Shown here in pieces: positions 50,341-59,444 of a stretch of 64,000 nucleotides of DNA. The translations under genes and the position numbers were made by a program. Each line of letters begins with the position of its first letter. Position 1 is the stretch's first letter. This DNA comes from Serratia quinivorans (GTDB lineage Bacteria > Pseudomonadota > Gammaproteobacteria > Enterobacterales > Enterobacteriaceae): the NCBI GenBank assembly GCA_900457075.1, contig UGYN01000002.1, forward strand, positions 930,001 through 994,000, written 5' to 3'. The notes under the pieces were generated by a model that did not search any database, was not told the origin of the DNA, and was given only the letters and a program-made list of their open reading frames with translations.

Positions 50341-50937
50341 ATGATATCCACCAGCGACAGCAGGCAGGCCAAAGCACAGGCCCGCCGCGATCAGATTGTC
50401 GACGCCGCAAAACTCTGTTTTCGTCAGCACGGTTTTCACGCCGCCAGCATGGCGGAAATCGCGCAGGGTTCCCAGCTTAGCGTCGGTCAGATCTACCGCT
50501 ACTTCGACAATAAAGATGCGATCATCGAAGAGATCGTTAACCGCATCATCGCCAGTAAAATGCGGCGGCTGGAAGATCTTGGCGATCATATCAACCTGAT
50601 CGCCGGTACCCTGGCGGCGCGCGCCCTGTTTCAACAGCCGGGTGAAAGCGAAACCGACCATATGCTGATGCTGGAGGTCACCGCCGAGGCCACACGTAAC
50701 CCGATAGTGGCCAAAATGCTCAGCGATGCCGAAACGCGGTTATTCCACCATGTTTGCCAAAACCTGCGGCGGATCTACCCTCACTTCAGCGAGCAGGAGA
50801 TCGCCGCCAGAGTAGAGTTTATCGCCGTATTAAGCGAAGGCACCGGTTACCGCATACTGACCACACAAAAAGCCGACGTCAGCCTGCTGAACGGCCTATA
50901 CCAACAAGCTATCTCTCACCTGTTCAGGAAACCTTAA
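50341..50937 (+). CDS. TetR/AcrR-family transcriptional regulator
   Basis: This 198-residue protein has an N-terminal helix-turn-helix (MAEIAQGSQLSVGQIYRYFDNKDAI) and a C-terminal ligand/dimer domain. The start at 50341 has AAAGGATCGGGAC upstream; an in-frame TTG at 50323 is less likely. It is 5 nt upstream of the efflux transporter on the same strand and probably controls it and itself. The ligand is unknown. Confidence 0.9.
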   Translation: MISTSDSRQAKAQARRDQIVDAAKLCFRQHGFHAASMAEIAQGSQLSVGQIYRYFDNKDAIIEEIVNRIIASKMRRLEDLGDHINLIAGTLAARALFQQPGESETDHMLMLEVTAEATRNPIVAKMLSDAETRLFHHVCQNLRRIYPHFSEQEIAARVEFIAVLSEGTGYRILTTQKADVSLLNGLYQQAISHLFRKP

Positions 50938-50942
50938 TCCCT

Positions 50943-52134
50943 ATGACCAGACAACTTGCCAGACAACGTCTGGTGTACGCGCTCGTGCTTGGCCTGCTAG
51001 CCTCACTGGGGCCGCTGTGCATCGACCTCTACCTGCCCGCCCTGCCGGAAATGGCCGGCGATCTGAACACCTCTACCGCTACCGCGCAGCTCAGCCTGAC
51101 CGCCGGCCTGCTCGGTTTGGGCGTCGGCCAGCTGATTTTTGGCCCCTACAGCGACAAGCTCGGCCGTATGCGCCCGCTGTTACTGTCGCTGACGCTGCTG
51201 CTGGCCGCCTCGCTGTGGTGCGCCCTGGCCCCCCAATATCGATCAGTTGCTGATTGCCCGTCTGTTGCAAGGGCTGGCCGGTGCCGGCGGTGCCGTCATT
51301 TCTCGCGCTATCGCCCGTGACCTTTATTCCGGACACGAACTGACGCGTTTCTTTGCCCTGCTGATGTTGGTCAACGGCCTGGCACCGATCATTGCGCCGG
51401 TGTTGGGGGGCGCCTTGCTGCAGTTTATGGACTGGCGCGGGATTTTCGGCGTACTGGCGGCGATTGCCGTGCTGCTGTTCACGCTCGCCAGCCTGAAGTT
51501 AGATGAGTCATTGCCTGCCGAACGCCGCAGCCAGGGCGGTATTTTTGCCATGTTGCGGTCACTGGGCGGATTGCTGACCCAGCGTCAGTTTATGGGCCTG
51601 TGTCTGACGCAAGGTTTTGTGATGGCCGGGATGTTCGCCTATATCGGCGCCTCGCCTTTCGTGCTGCAGCAGATTTATGGCCTCAGCCCGCAGATGTTCA
51701 GCCTGTGCTTCGCCATCAACGGCGTCGGACTGATTATTTCCGCGCAGATCGCCAGCCGCCTGAGCATACATTTTGGTGAAAGGAAGGTATTGAAAGGCGG
51801 ATTGACCCTGGCAGCGGTTTCTTCGCTGCTGTTACTGTTGGCAGCCAGCCTGCACGCGCCGCTGGCACTGTTGATGGTGCCGCTATTCTTCTCGGTGGCC
51901 GTGATCGGTATTGTCGGCCCGACGGCATCATCATTGGCGATGCAAAGCCAGGGCGACAAGGCGGGCAGCGCCTCTGCGCTGATTGGCGTGAGCATGTTCG
52001 CACTCGGTGCCTGTAGCGTGCCCTTGACGGGGCTGGGTGGCACTTCCAGCGTATCAATGGCACTGACCATCGTCGGCTGTTACGCCGTCGCCATCACACT
52101 GTTTAAACTGCTGGTACGCAAAGCTCAGGCATAA
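50943..52134 (+). CDS. Bcr/CflA-type multidrug efflux MFS transporter (one frameshift as sequenced)
   Basis: This is a drug:H+ antiporter-1 type 12-helix exporter. Part one contains GPLCIDLYLPALPEMAGDL and the loop FGPYSDKLGRMRPL. Part two contains QGLAGAGGAVISRAIARDLY and continues to LLVRKAQA. An extra C in CCCCCC at 51229-51234 breaks the frame; five C residues restore APNIDQLLIARLLQG and a 396-residue protein, the length of E. coli Bcr. It is co-transcribed with the TetR gene. The substrate is unknown. Confidence 0.88.
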
Positions 52135-52154
52135 AGCGACGGAAAAAAGGCAAT

Positions 52155-52182
52155 AAAAAACCCGCTCAGTGAGCGGGTTTTA
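52155..52182. terminator. Bidirectional terminator
   Basis: AAAAAACCCGCTCA-GTGAGCGGGTTTT has a 9-bp GC-rich stem with A and T tracts on opposite sides. It is placed between the convergent MFS transporter and cspE genes. Confidence 0.9.
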
Positions 52183-52200
52183 AGAATTTCGGCTGTAGCA

Positions 52201-52410
52201 TTAGATAGCGATAACGTTAGCAGCAGATGGGCCTTTGGCACCTTGCGTGATTTCAAATTCTACGCGCTGGCCTTCAGCAAGAGTTTTGAAACCATTGCTA
52301 GCGATGGCAGAGAAGTGAACGAAAACGTCCTTGCTACCATCTTCCGGAGTAATGAAGCCGAAGCCTTTGGATTCATTAAACCACTTAACGCTACCTTTAA
52401 TCTTAGACAT
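52201..52410 (-). CDS. cspE: Cold-shock-like protein CspE
   Basis: CspE is an RNA chaperone and antiterminator. The 69-residue single cold-shock domain has RNP1 KGFGFI and RNP2 VFVHF and ends [10 protein letters not shown]. The start at 52410 has AAAGGTAAG upstream. Its neighbourhood with crcB is shared with E. coli. Confidence 0.95.
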   Translation of the reverse strand: MSKIKGSVKWFNESKGFGFITPEDGSKDVFVHFSAIASNGFKTLAEGQRVEFEITQGAKGPSAANVIAI

Positions 52411-52757
52411 CAAACTTACCTTTAACGTGAATGAAAGACACTAAACATGTGTCCAATACAGTACAGCAATTAGACGGGATTTTGTCCACAACCTGGATCA
52501 CATAAAATCGATAAAGAGTGAAAAAATCCGTGTCCTTCGGTGTAAATCGCTTGCCCCCCCTTGCCATTGTCTCTGCAGGTAGTCCAATCCTCTTCAAACT
52601 CCGGCGAACAGCGGTCGAACGCCTGTTTCACCCGCCGTCAGCCTGCCTTGCCGGCGTGATGCAGACAAAATCGCTATGAAATATAACCAGATAGTCTTTT
52701 TGCTTCCGGCCGCCCTGCACTAGGGTTAGAGCTTACTAACCACTGTGAGCCAAGACT
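52411..52757. promoter_or_regulatory. cspE leader and divergent promoter region
   Basis: No gene is seen in these 347 bp. The part next to cspE should hold its leader and promoter; the other end drives the amidohydrolase gene. I could not fix a promoter for either with confidence. Confidence 0.4.
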
Positions 52758-53921
52758 ATGACCAGCCAACTGGCCGAAAAAATCGTCGCCTACCGCCGTG
52801 AACTGCATCAGAACCCTGAGCTGTCCAACCACGAATTTGCCACTACCGCCCGCCTGACCCACTGGCTGGAAGAGGCCGGTATCCGTATTCTTCCGCTGGC
52901 GCTGAAGACCGGCGTGGTGGCCGAAATCGGCAGTGGCAAGGGGCCTGTCATTGCGCTGCGCGGGGATATTGACGCCCTGCCGATAGAAGAAATTTCCGGC
53001 GTGCCGTTCAGTTCGCAAAACAGTGGCGTGATGCACGCCTGCGGACATGATTTTCACACCTCGGTGATGCTGGGCGCGGCGCATTTGTTGAAAGCACGCG
53101 AAGCCACCCTGCCCGGCACGGTACGCATTTTCTTCCAGCCGGCGGAGGAAACCTTCAACGGCGCCCAGCACCTGATCGACGCCGGAGCCCTGGATAACGT
53201 GGCGGCGGTATTCGGTCTGCACAACGCGCCGGAGCTGCCGACCGGTACCTTTGCCACCCGCGCCGGGGCGTTTTACGCCAACGTCGATCGCTTCCAGATC
53301 CTGATCACCGGCAAGGGGGCGCACGCCGCCAAACCGGAGCAAGGGGTGGACACCATCGTCACCGCCAGCCAGATTGTCAACGCGTTGCAAACCCTGCCCA
53401 GCCGCAGCTTCAGTTCGCTGGAGTCGTTGGTGGTGAGCGTCACGCGCATTGAGGGCGGTAACACCTGGAATGTTCTGCCACAGACCGTAGAGCTGGAGGG
53501 CACGGTCCGGACCCATAGCGATAAGGTTCGTCGCCAGGTACCGGATAAAATCCGCCAGGTGATTAACGGCGTCGCCGCATCCCTTGGCGCACAAGCGGAG
53601 CTACGCTGGCAGGCCGGCCCACCGGCGGTAGTCAATGACGCACGCTGGGCAGCCTTCAGTAAAACCGTCGCCGCCGAAGCCGGTTACCGGGTGGAAGAGG
53701 CTGAGCTACAGATGGGCGGGGAAGACTTTGCGCTTTATCTGCACCACGTGCCGGGCGTCTTTGTCAGTATTGGCTCGGCAAGTGAATTTGGTCTGCATCA
53801 CCCGCGCTTCAACCCGGATGAACAGGCGATTTTCCCGGCCTCGCAATATTTCGAACTGTTGGCTGAGCGCACGCTGCAACAATTAGTCACCACACCGGAA
53901 AAAGCCACCAGCAAGGCATAG
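52758..53921 (+). CDS. M20-family amidohydrolase (YxeP/SndB-like N-acyl amino acid deacetylase)
   Basis: This 387-residue cytoplasmic metallo-amidohydrolase shows ALRGDIDALPI, the metal ligands in MHACGHDFHTS, the catalytic glutamate pair in FQPAEET, GLHNAPELPTG, and the late ligand in LHHPRFN. The dimerisation stretch VDRFQILITGKGAHAAKP is very close to Bacillus YxeP. By that likeness it would remove the acetyl group from N-acetyl-cysteine derivatives. Next on the same strand, after 184 bp, is the flavin monooxygenase, so it may have its own or a shared transcript. Alternative substrates (IAA-amino acids, hippurate) cannot be excluded. Confidence 0.85.
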   Translation: MTSQLAEKIVAYRRELHQNPELSNHEFATTARLTHWLEEAGIRILPLALKTGVVAEIGSGKGPVIALRGDIDALPIEEISGVPFSSQNSGVMHACGHDFHTSVMLGAAHLLKAREATLPGTVRIFFQPAEETFNGAQHLIDAGALDNVAAVFGLHNAPELPTGTFATRAGAFYANVDRFQILITGKGAHAAKPEQGVDTIVTASQIVNALQTLPSRSFSSLESLVVSVTRIEGGNTWNVLPQTVELEGTVRTHSDKVRRQVPDKIRQVINGVAASLGAQAELRWQAGPPAVVNDARWAAFSKTVAAEAGYRVEEAELQMGGEDFALYLHHVPGVFVSIGSASEFGLHHPRFNPDEQAIFPASQYFELLAERTLQQLVTTPEKATSKA

Positions 53922-54105
53922 AACTCCCCCGGTTATTATTCGCGGCGCGGTGTATTCTGCGCTGCGAGTTATTATTTCCCCCTCGGTTATATTTGCCAAT
54001 TTCAACATTAGAATATGCTGTTTTGTTGTTTTACATCCTGAGGGTGCTCGTCAATAGTGGGGCTCTAAAGATAGCGCCACACCGGCACTTAACAGGGTGA
54101 AAGCA

Positions 54106-55431
54106 ATGAGCAACAGTGCGAAAGAACCACGACAATTGCGCCTTGGCGCCATTTTGCATGGCGCATCGGGAAATATGTCTGCCTGGCGACATCCGGACGC
54201 CACTGCCGATGCCAGTATTAACCTCGACTTTAATATTGCCACGGCAAAAAAAGCCGAACAGGGTAAATTGGATTTCGTGTTTGTGGCCGACGGCTTATAT
54301 ATCAATGAGAAATCCATTCCCCATTTTCTCAATCGTTTTGAACCCTTAACCCTGCTCGCTGCACTGTCCGCCGCCACCGATAAAATCGGGCTGGTGGGCA
54401 CCTTATCCACCTCGTACAGCGATCCCTTTACCGTTGCGCGCCAGTTCGCCAGCCTCGATCACCTCAGTAAAGGCCGAGCCGGCTGGAACGTGGTGACCTC
54501 GCCACTGGAAGGGTCGGCAAAAAATTTCTCCCGCACCGAACATCCGGAGCACAGCCTGCGCTACCGCATTGCCAGCGAATACCTCGACGTCACCAAAGGA
54601 CTGTGGGACTCGTGGGAAAGCGACGCTTTTGTGCGGAACAAGAACAGCGGTGAATTTTTCAGCGCCGGTAAACTGCATACCCTGAATCACCAGGGCGAGT
54701 TCTTCTCGGTGCAGGGGCCGCTGAATATTGGTCGCACACCACAAGGGCGGCCCATTCTGTTCCAGGCCGGCGCCTCGGAGGACGGCAAGCAATTGGCAGC
54801 CAAACACGCTGACGCCATTTTCACCCACCATGAGAGCCAGCAACAGGCACAGGCGTTTTATCAGGACGTTAAAAAACAGTTGGTGGAGCAAGGCCGTGAA
54901 CCGGATGACCTGCGGATTTTTCAGGGCGTCAGCGTGATTGTCGGTGACGACAATGAAGACGTGGAGCGTCAGTATTGGGAAACCGCCCGCCTGGTCAGCA
55001 TCGAAAACGCACTCAACTACCTTGGCCGCTATTTCGAGCACTATGATTTCGCCCGTCATCCGCTCGATGAACCCTTCCCGGACGTCGGTGAACTGGGTCA
55101 AAACAGCTTCCGCAGCACCACCGACGCCATCAAGCGCAATGCCCGCGAACGCAATCTGACGCTACGGGAAGTCGCGCTGGAAGCCGCCTCACCTCGCCCG
55201 GTCTTTGGCGGCACGCCGGAAGCGGTGGCGGACGGCCTGCAAAACTGGTTCGACACCCAGGCGGCGGACGGTTTCATCATCAGCGGCGGCACGCCAAATT
55301 CATTCGGCCACTTTGTCGATCGCGTGGTGCCGATCCTGCAGCAGCGCGGCCTGTTCCGCAGCGATTACAACGGTGACACCTTGCGTGACCACCTGGGCCT
55401 CAAGCTGCCTGCCAATCAATTCACTCAATAA
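54106..55431 (+). CDS. NtaA/SnaA/DszA-family flavin-dependent monooxygenase
   Basis: This 441-residue luciferase-like (class C) monooxygenase uses reduced FMN from a separate reductase. It begins near [20 protein letters not shown] and includes [22 protein letters not shown] and [14 protein letters not shown], typical of the NtaA/DszA branch. B. subtilis YxeK, of similar size, oxidises N-acetyl-S-(2-succino)cysteine and is the closest functional model. The ATG at 54106 follows AGGG; a GTG at 54097 overlaps that site. It lies between the amidohydrolase and the acetyltransferase. No flavin reductase gene is beside it. Confidence 0.85.
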   Translation: MSNSAKEPRQLRLGAILHGASGNMSAWRHPDATADASINLDFNIATAKKAEQGKLDFVFVADGLYINEKSIPHFLNRFEPLTLLAALSAATDKIGLVGTLSTSYSDPFTVARQFASLDHLSKGRAGWNVVTSPLEGSAKNFSRTEHPEHSLRYRIASEYLDVTKGLWDSWESDAFVRNKNSGEFFSAGKLHTLNHQGEFFSVQGPLNIGRTPQGRPILFQAGASEDGKQLAAKHADAIFTHHESQQQAQAFYQDVKKQLVEQGREPDDLRIFQGVSVIVGDDNEDVERQYWETARLVSIENALNYLGRYFEHYDFARHPLDEPFPDVGELGQNSFRSTTDAIKRNARERNLTLREVALEAASPRPVFGGTPEAVADGLQNWFDTQAADGFIISGGTPNSFGHFVDRVVPILQQRGLFRSDYNGDTLRDHLGLKLPANQFTQ

Positions 55432-55459
55432 CAACAATAATTTCTCAGGGATATCCGCT

Positions 55460-55513
55460 ATGCGAACAACCTTTAGCGTCCTGCCCAGCCAACGTAACGA
55501 TCTGGGCGATTAG
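55460..55513 (+). CDS. Possible 17-codon micro-ORF
   Basis: An ATG-to-TAG frame encodes MRTTFSVLPSQRNDLGD after CAGGGATATCCGCT, a fair ribosome site. It fills the gap between the monooxygenase and acetyltransferase, and its stop is part of the next gene's TTAGGAGC ribosome site. It may be a coupling leader or the remnant of a deleted gene. Evidence for expression is absent. Confidence 0.3.
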   Translation: MRTTFSVLPSQRNDLGD

Positions 55514-55523
55514 GAGCATACAG

Positions 55524-56051
55524 ATGGCAAACGACGTTTTTATCCAAACGCTGCCAAGCGATCCGTTGGTCCAGCCGGTGATCGCAGGGCTATTCGGTGA
55601 ATATCGCCAACGCTACGGCGACTATTTTGGTGACCAGGAACAGGAAGCGCTGGATTTGTACGCCCCGCCGCAAGGCGCCTTTATCGTGCTGTTACGCGCC
55701 GGGGAGCCGATCGCCATGGGGGCCTTCAAACGCTACGATCCGCAAACTGCCGAGCTGAAACGCATCTGGACGCGAACCGATTTACGCCGCCAGGGCCTGG
55801 CACAACGGGTATTGCAGCAACTGGAAACGCTGGCGCAGCAACAGGGTTATCGTCAGCTCTACCTGACCACCGGCTTTCGCCAGCCAGAGGCGGTGGGCTT
55901 GTATTTGAGCAACGGCTACCAGCCGCAGTTCGATACCAGCGTCGATACTGAAGTCTACAGCCGCCCCCCTTACGATGGCCGGCTGCCATTTCGCAAAAGC
56001 CTGATAACAGCGGACGCATTCTGTTGCGCACCGGAAAGGAAGATTGCCTAG
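55524..56051 (+). CDS. GNAT-family N-acetyltransferase
   Basis: This 175-residue protein has the GNAT fold: the acetyl-CoA pyrophosphate loop in TDLRRQGLAQRVL and the late motif LYLTTGFRQPEAVGLYLSNGY. By context it may acetylate the amino group of an imported S-substituted cysteine before oxidation, like Bacillus YxeL/SnaB. AGGAGC lies 9 nt before the ATG. The end FCCAPERKIA is non-conserved-looking. Confidence 0.82.
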   Translation: MANDVFIQTLPSDPLVQPVIAGLFGEYRQRYGDYFGDQEQEALDLYAPPQGAFIVLLRAGEPIAMGAFKRYDPQTAELKRIWTRTDLRRQGLAQRVLQQLETLAQQQGYRQLYLTTGFRQPEAVGLYLSNGYQPQFDTSVDTEVYSRPPYDGRLPFRKSLITADAFCCAPERKIA

Positions 56052-56098
56052 GGGATGTTCCCCCTTCTCACCCTTTTATCTGTTTCAGGAGAGTAGTG

Positions 56099-56986
56099 AT
56101 GTCCAAACAAGAAGTCTTAAAAGTGGTTCCCGCACGTTACCCACTGCGGCTGGCAGGTGCGTTGTTCTCGGTGTTTATTCTGGCGGCGATCCTCCAGTCT
56201 GTGGCGACCAACGAACGCTGGGAATGGGGGGTATTCGCCGAATGGTTCTTTGCCCCGGCGGTGCTGTCGGGTCTGGGAAAAACGCTGCTGCTGACGCTGC
56301 TCGGCACGCTGTTCAGTATCATCTTCGGTACGCTGCTGGCCCTGGCGCGGTTATCGCGCTCCTACCTGTTGGCTTCGCTGGCGTGGGGTTATATCTGGCT
56401 GTTCCGCTCGCTGCCGCTGATCCTGGTGCTGATCGTTCTGTATAACTTCTCTTATCTGTACGACTCCATCTCACTGGGTATCCCCTTTACCTTGCTGGTG
56501 TTCGCCAGCTATCCGACCATCGATATCCTCAGCCAGTTCTCGGTGGCGGTGCTGGGGCTGACGCTGGTGCAGTCGGCCTATACCGCAGAAATCATCCGCG
56601 GCGGCATTATCGGGGTCGAGTACGGCCAGCATGAAGCGGCTGCGGCACTGGGGCTGCCGGGCTATCGCCGCACTTTCCGCATTATTTTGCCCCAGGCGCT
56701 GCGCTCGATCATTCCGACCGGCTTCAATGAAATTATCAGCCTGGCGAAGGGCACTTCGATTGTCTACGTGCTGGCGCTGCCGGAGCTGTTTTATACCATT
56801 CAGGTGATCTACAACCGCACCCAGCAGGTGATACCGCTGCTGATGGTCGCCACCGTCTGGTACCTGTTCATCACCACCGCACTGTCGGTCATTCAGTATT
56901 ACATCGAGCGCTATTTCGCCCGTGGCGCAGTGCGCGAACTGCCGCCAACGCCATGGCAGAAACTGGCCGGCTGGTTAAAACGTTAG
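56099..56986 (+). CDS. Polar amino-acid ABC transporter permease
   Basis: This 295-residue inner-membrane permease of the HisMQ type has an N-terminal helix before the core, the GLGKTLLLTLLGTLFSIIFG start of the permease domain, and an EAA-like loop (HEAAAALGLPGYRRTFRIILP). AGGAG precedes the ATG at 56099. It is the only permease in the cluster, so it would act as a homodimer. It is followed by its ATPase. Confidence 0.88.
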   Translation: MSKQEVLKVVPARYPLRLAGALFSVFILAAILQSVATNERWEWGVFAEWFFAPAVLSGLGKTLLLTLLGTLFSIIFGTLLALARLSRSYLLASLAWGYIWLFRSLPLILVLIVLYNFSYLYDSISLGIPFTLLVFASYPTIDILSQFSVAVLGLTLVQSAYTAEIIRGGIIGVEYGQHEAAAALGLPGYRRTFRIILPQALRSIIPTGFNEIISLAKGTSIVYVLALPELFYTIQVIYNRTQQVIPLLMVATVWYLFITTALSVIQYYIERYFARGAVRELPPTPWQKLAGWLKR

Positions 56987-56995
56987 GAGGATCCC

Positions 56996-57823
56996 ATGTC
57001 CGAAGCCATTGATTACTATGCCCTGCGCGAAGCGGCGGTACACAGCATCGTGCCAGTACCGGCGCGCGGCCTGATTGAAATCAGCAACGTCAGCAAATTT
57101 TTCGGTAAGCACAAGGCGCTGGACGACGTCAGCCTGACGCTGCAACCGGGCACCGTCACGGTGATCCTCGGCCCTTCCGGTTCCGGCAAGTCCACCCTGT
57201 TGCGGGCCATTAACCACCTGGAGCGTGTCGATGAAGGCTTTATCCGCATCGACGGCGACTATGTCGGCTACCGGCGCAAAGGTGACAAGCTGTATGAGCT
57301 AAAAGAGAACGCTATTCTCAAGCAGCGTATCAACGTCGGTTATGTGTTCCAGAACTTCAACCTGTTCCCTCACCTGACGGTACTGGAGAACATTATTGAA
57401 GCCCCGATAGTGCATAAAATTTACTCGCGGGCCGAGGCCAAAGAGGTGGCTTATCAACTGCTCGATACCGTCGGCCTGCGCCACAAGGCAGACGCCTACC
57501 CGCGCCATCTGTCCGGCGGGCAACAGCAGCGCATCGCCATTGCCCGCGCGCTGGCGCTGAACCCGAAGGTGATTTTGTTTGATGAACCGACCTCGGCGCT
57601 CGATCCAGAGCTGGTCGGTGAAGTATTGGACGTCATCAAGGGGCTGGCAGATCTTGGCGTAACGCTGGTGGTGGTCACCCATGAAATTGGCTTTGCCCGT
57701 GAGGCAGCCGATCAGATTGTCTTTATGGTCGATGGGCAAATCGTCGAACAGGGCGATGCTCGCCGGGTACTGAACCACCCGCAACACCCCCGCACCATCA
57801 ACTTCCTCAATAAAGTGCTGTGA
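56996..57823 (+). CDS. Polar amino-acid ABC transporter ATPase
   Basis: This 275-residue ATPase carries Walker [10 protein letters not shown], signature LSGGQQQR, Walker [14 protein letters not shown] and switch VVTHEIG. It has about 25 extra N-terminal residues before the usual start (IEISNVSKFFGKHKALDDV), which are uncommon. It is 9 nt after the permease. No substrate-binding protein gene follows or precedes the pair. Confidence 0.88.
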   Translation: MSEAIDYYALREAAVHSIVPVPARGLIEISNVSKFFGKHKALDDVSLTLQPGTVTVILGPSGSGKSTLLRAINHLERVDEGFIRIDGDYVGYRRKGDKLYELKENAILKQRINVGYVFQNFNLFPHLTVLENIIEAPIVHKIYSRAEAKEVAYQLLDTVGLRHKADAYPRHLSGGQQQRIAIARALALNPKVILFDEPTSALDPELVGEVLDVIKGLADLGVTLVVVTHEIGFAREAADQIVFMVDGQIVEQGDARRVLNHPQHPRTINFLNKVL

Positions 57824-57824
57824 T

Positions 57825-57852
57825 CAGCGGGGCGTCAGCGGCGCCCCGCTCT
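57825..57852. terminator. Bidirectional hairpin between ABC ATPase and VOC genes
   Basis: AGCGGGGCG and CGCCCCGCT form a 9-bp stem. It sits between convergent genes. T tracts are poor on both strands. Confidence 0.55.
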
Positions 57853-57853
57853 G

Positions 57854-58363
57854 TTAGAGCAACGCGAAACGGCGTTTTTCAGCGGTAAAATCCAGCGGTT
57901 TGATGCCTCGCTGATTACGATCCTGTTCGGTCAGTAGCTCGGGAGGAATAAACCAGGTCACTTCAAACAGTAACCCATCCGGATCGTGCCCATAGATGCT
58001 TTTGTGCACGCCATGATCTTCTTCCAGACCAAGAATGCCGCGCTGCGCCAACTGGTCGCGAATGCGCTCAAGTTCGTCCAGGCTGTCGACCTCCCAGGCC
58101 AAATGGTACAACCCGGCCGGCGGCTCGTTTTCCGCCGGTGGCTCACCGTTGGCGCGAAACACTCCGGCCCGCTGTTGCCCCAGGTTCTTGCTGAACAGCG
58201 CCAGATCGTGATCGTTATCCGAATCGGCCGCCTGGGTAAACACCGCTTTCTCGGGGCTGCCTGAGGGCTTGAGCTTAAATCCCAGTACCTGATGATAAAA
58301 ATCCGCGCTCTGCTGCACATCGCTGACATACAGCACCGCATGGTTTAGCCGTTTAATACCCAT
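57854..58363 (-). CDS. VOC-family (glyoxalase/extradiol dioxygenase-like) protein
   Basis: This 169-residue protein of the vicinal-oxygen-chelate superfamily has paired beta-alpha-beta-beta-beta modules. The first starts RLNHAVLYVSDVQQSADFYHQVLG and the second YHLAWEVDSLDEL, ending DPDGLLFEVTWF. Candidate metal ligands are H8, H in YHLAWE and E in LLFEVTW. It resembles catechol 2,3-dioxygenase-like proteins; the substrate is unknown. Confidence 0.82.
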   Translation of the reverse strand: MGIKRLNHAVLYVSDVQQSADFYHQVLGFKLKPSGSPEKAVFTQAADSDNDHDLALFSKNLGQQRAGVFRANGEPPAENEPPAGLYHLAWEVDSLDELERIRDQLAQRGILGLEEDHGVHKSIYGHDPDGLLFEVTWFIPPELLTEQDRNQRGIKPLDFTAEKRRFALL

Positions 58364-58529
58364 CGGTTGTCCCTTTCAGAAATGAATAAAGTCAGAAAGA
58401 AAATAGCATGTGGCGACAACCCCGCTAAATGCCGTAATCGCATTATCAAATGCCGGGCACGCAATCTGTCACTGCAAGGCATTCCGCGCTATCATATGCA
58501 CTGTATTGAGCGACTTTATGAGAATGATG

Positions 58530-59009
58530 ATGAACGGCAAGATAACGACTTTTTTTGAAGACAAAGGCTTCGGCTTTATTACCGATGAGAACGGGGAAAA
58601 TCGTTATTTTCACGTGATTAAAGTGCAGAACCCGGAGCTGATTAAGAAAAACGCGACGGTGACTTTCGAACCGACCAACAACACCAAAGGCCCATCGGCG
58701 TTTGCGGTCAAGGTGCTGGCGTCGAGCAAGTACATCATCATCGCCAACGAAAGAATCAAGATCACCAGCATCAAATCCTTCAACACCTTCACCAAAGAAG
58801 TGCCGGTGAAAGCGGACGTGGATAAAGAAAATACCGTGCTGTCGGTCGGCCTGTTGATGAACCGCATTCGCCCGCAGTCCGAAGAAGCGCCGCAAACCAT
58901 GCAGACGCTGCGCATGCTGACCATCACCACCTTCCAGAACGACACCCATACCTTCTCAGAACATGAGATCGACATGGATGAAACCCTGAAAGTGCTGAAA
59001 AGCCTGTAA
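58530..59009 (+). CDS. Cold-shock-domain protein with extra C-terminal domain
   Basis: This protein of about 159 residues begins MNGKITTFFEDKGFGFI. RNP1 is KGFGFI and RNP2 is degenerate (RYFHV). The cold-shock domain ends near residue 65. The remaining ~95 residues (KYIIIANERIKITSIKSFNTF... to KVLKSL) match no family I know. Several in-frame ATGs precede; 58530 is favoured because GAGA lies 6 nt upstream. Function is unknown; a nucleic-acid-binding role is likely. Confidence 0.78.
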   Translation: MNGKITTFFEDKGFGFITDENGENRYFHVIKVQNPELIKKNATVTFEPTNNTKGPSAFAVKVLASSKYIIIANERIKITSIKSFNTFTKEVPVKADVDKENTVLSVGLLMNRIRPQSEEAPQTMQTLRMLTITTFQNDTHTFSEHEIDMDETLKVLKSL

Positions 59010-59030
59010 TCCCAACCACCGCCAGCCGCA

Positions 59031-59209
59031 TATACCCTATGAATTTCGAGTTGGCCGCTCTGGCGCGTCCATGCGCTCGCGGCATTTGTACATCCCTGTA
59101 CAGCACAGCTAGGCGACCAGCTAGCTCATCCCCAGGCGCTTACTTCAGTAAGTAACTGGGGGGAGATAGTGCAGGTAACAACGCTGCAGCTTGAAAGGCG
59201 ACGGGTATA
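59031..59209. repeat. ERIC element with an internal insertion
   Basis: The ends TATACCCTATGAATTTCGAG and TTGAAAGGCGACGGGTATA are inverted repeats. The centre, CCCCAGGCGCTTACTTCAGT then AAGTAACTGGGG, matches the ERIC/IRU core. At 179 bp it is longer than the usual 127 bp, with about 50 extra bases in the left arm (around 59070-59125). ERIC is a known non-coding enterobacterial repeat. Confidence 0.88.
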
Positions 59210-59277
59210 AAACATTCTAAGCAATTTGATACCACCTGTGTTAGCGTGGGTTTTCACCTGACACAGGCCATTTTATT

Positions 59278-59439
59278 ATGTCTGATACCAGCAGTGTTAA
59301 AGGCTTTATCAACCGTTCCACCAAAATCGCCTGCCCCAAATGCGCCTACGTCACCACTCAAAAATGCTCGATGCTGCGGCAAAATGTCATGCTGATCTGC
59401 CCAAACTGCGGTACCGAGTTTGAACCCAAGCAGAACTGA
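59278..59439 (+). CDS. Small zinc-ribbon protein
   Basis: A 53-residue frame begins MSDTSSVKGFINRSTKIACPK and carries two cysteine pairs, CPKC and CPNC, spaced like a zinc ribbon (with an extra Cys in QKCSML). ACAGG lies 12 nt before the ATG. It is similar in kind to small YnfU-type zinc proteins, but I cannot confirm orthology. It is convergent with the cyclase gene, 5 nt away. Confidence 0.72.
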   Translation: MSDTSSVKGFINRSTKIACPKCAYVTTQKCSMLRQNVMLICPNCGTEFEPKQN

Positions 59440-59444
59440 TACCC

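Noticed and set aside
59031..59209. An insertion sequence or MITE
   Set aside because: No transposase, and the core and ends match ERIC.
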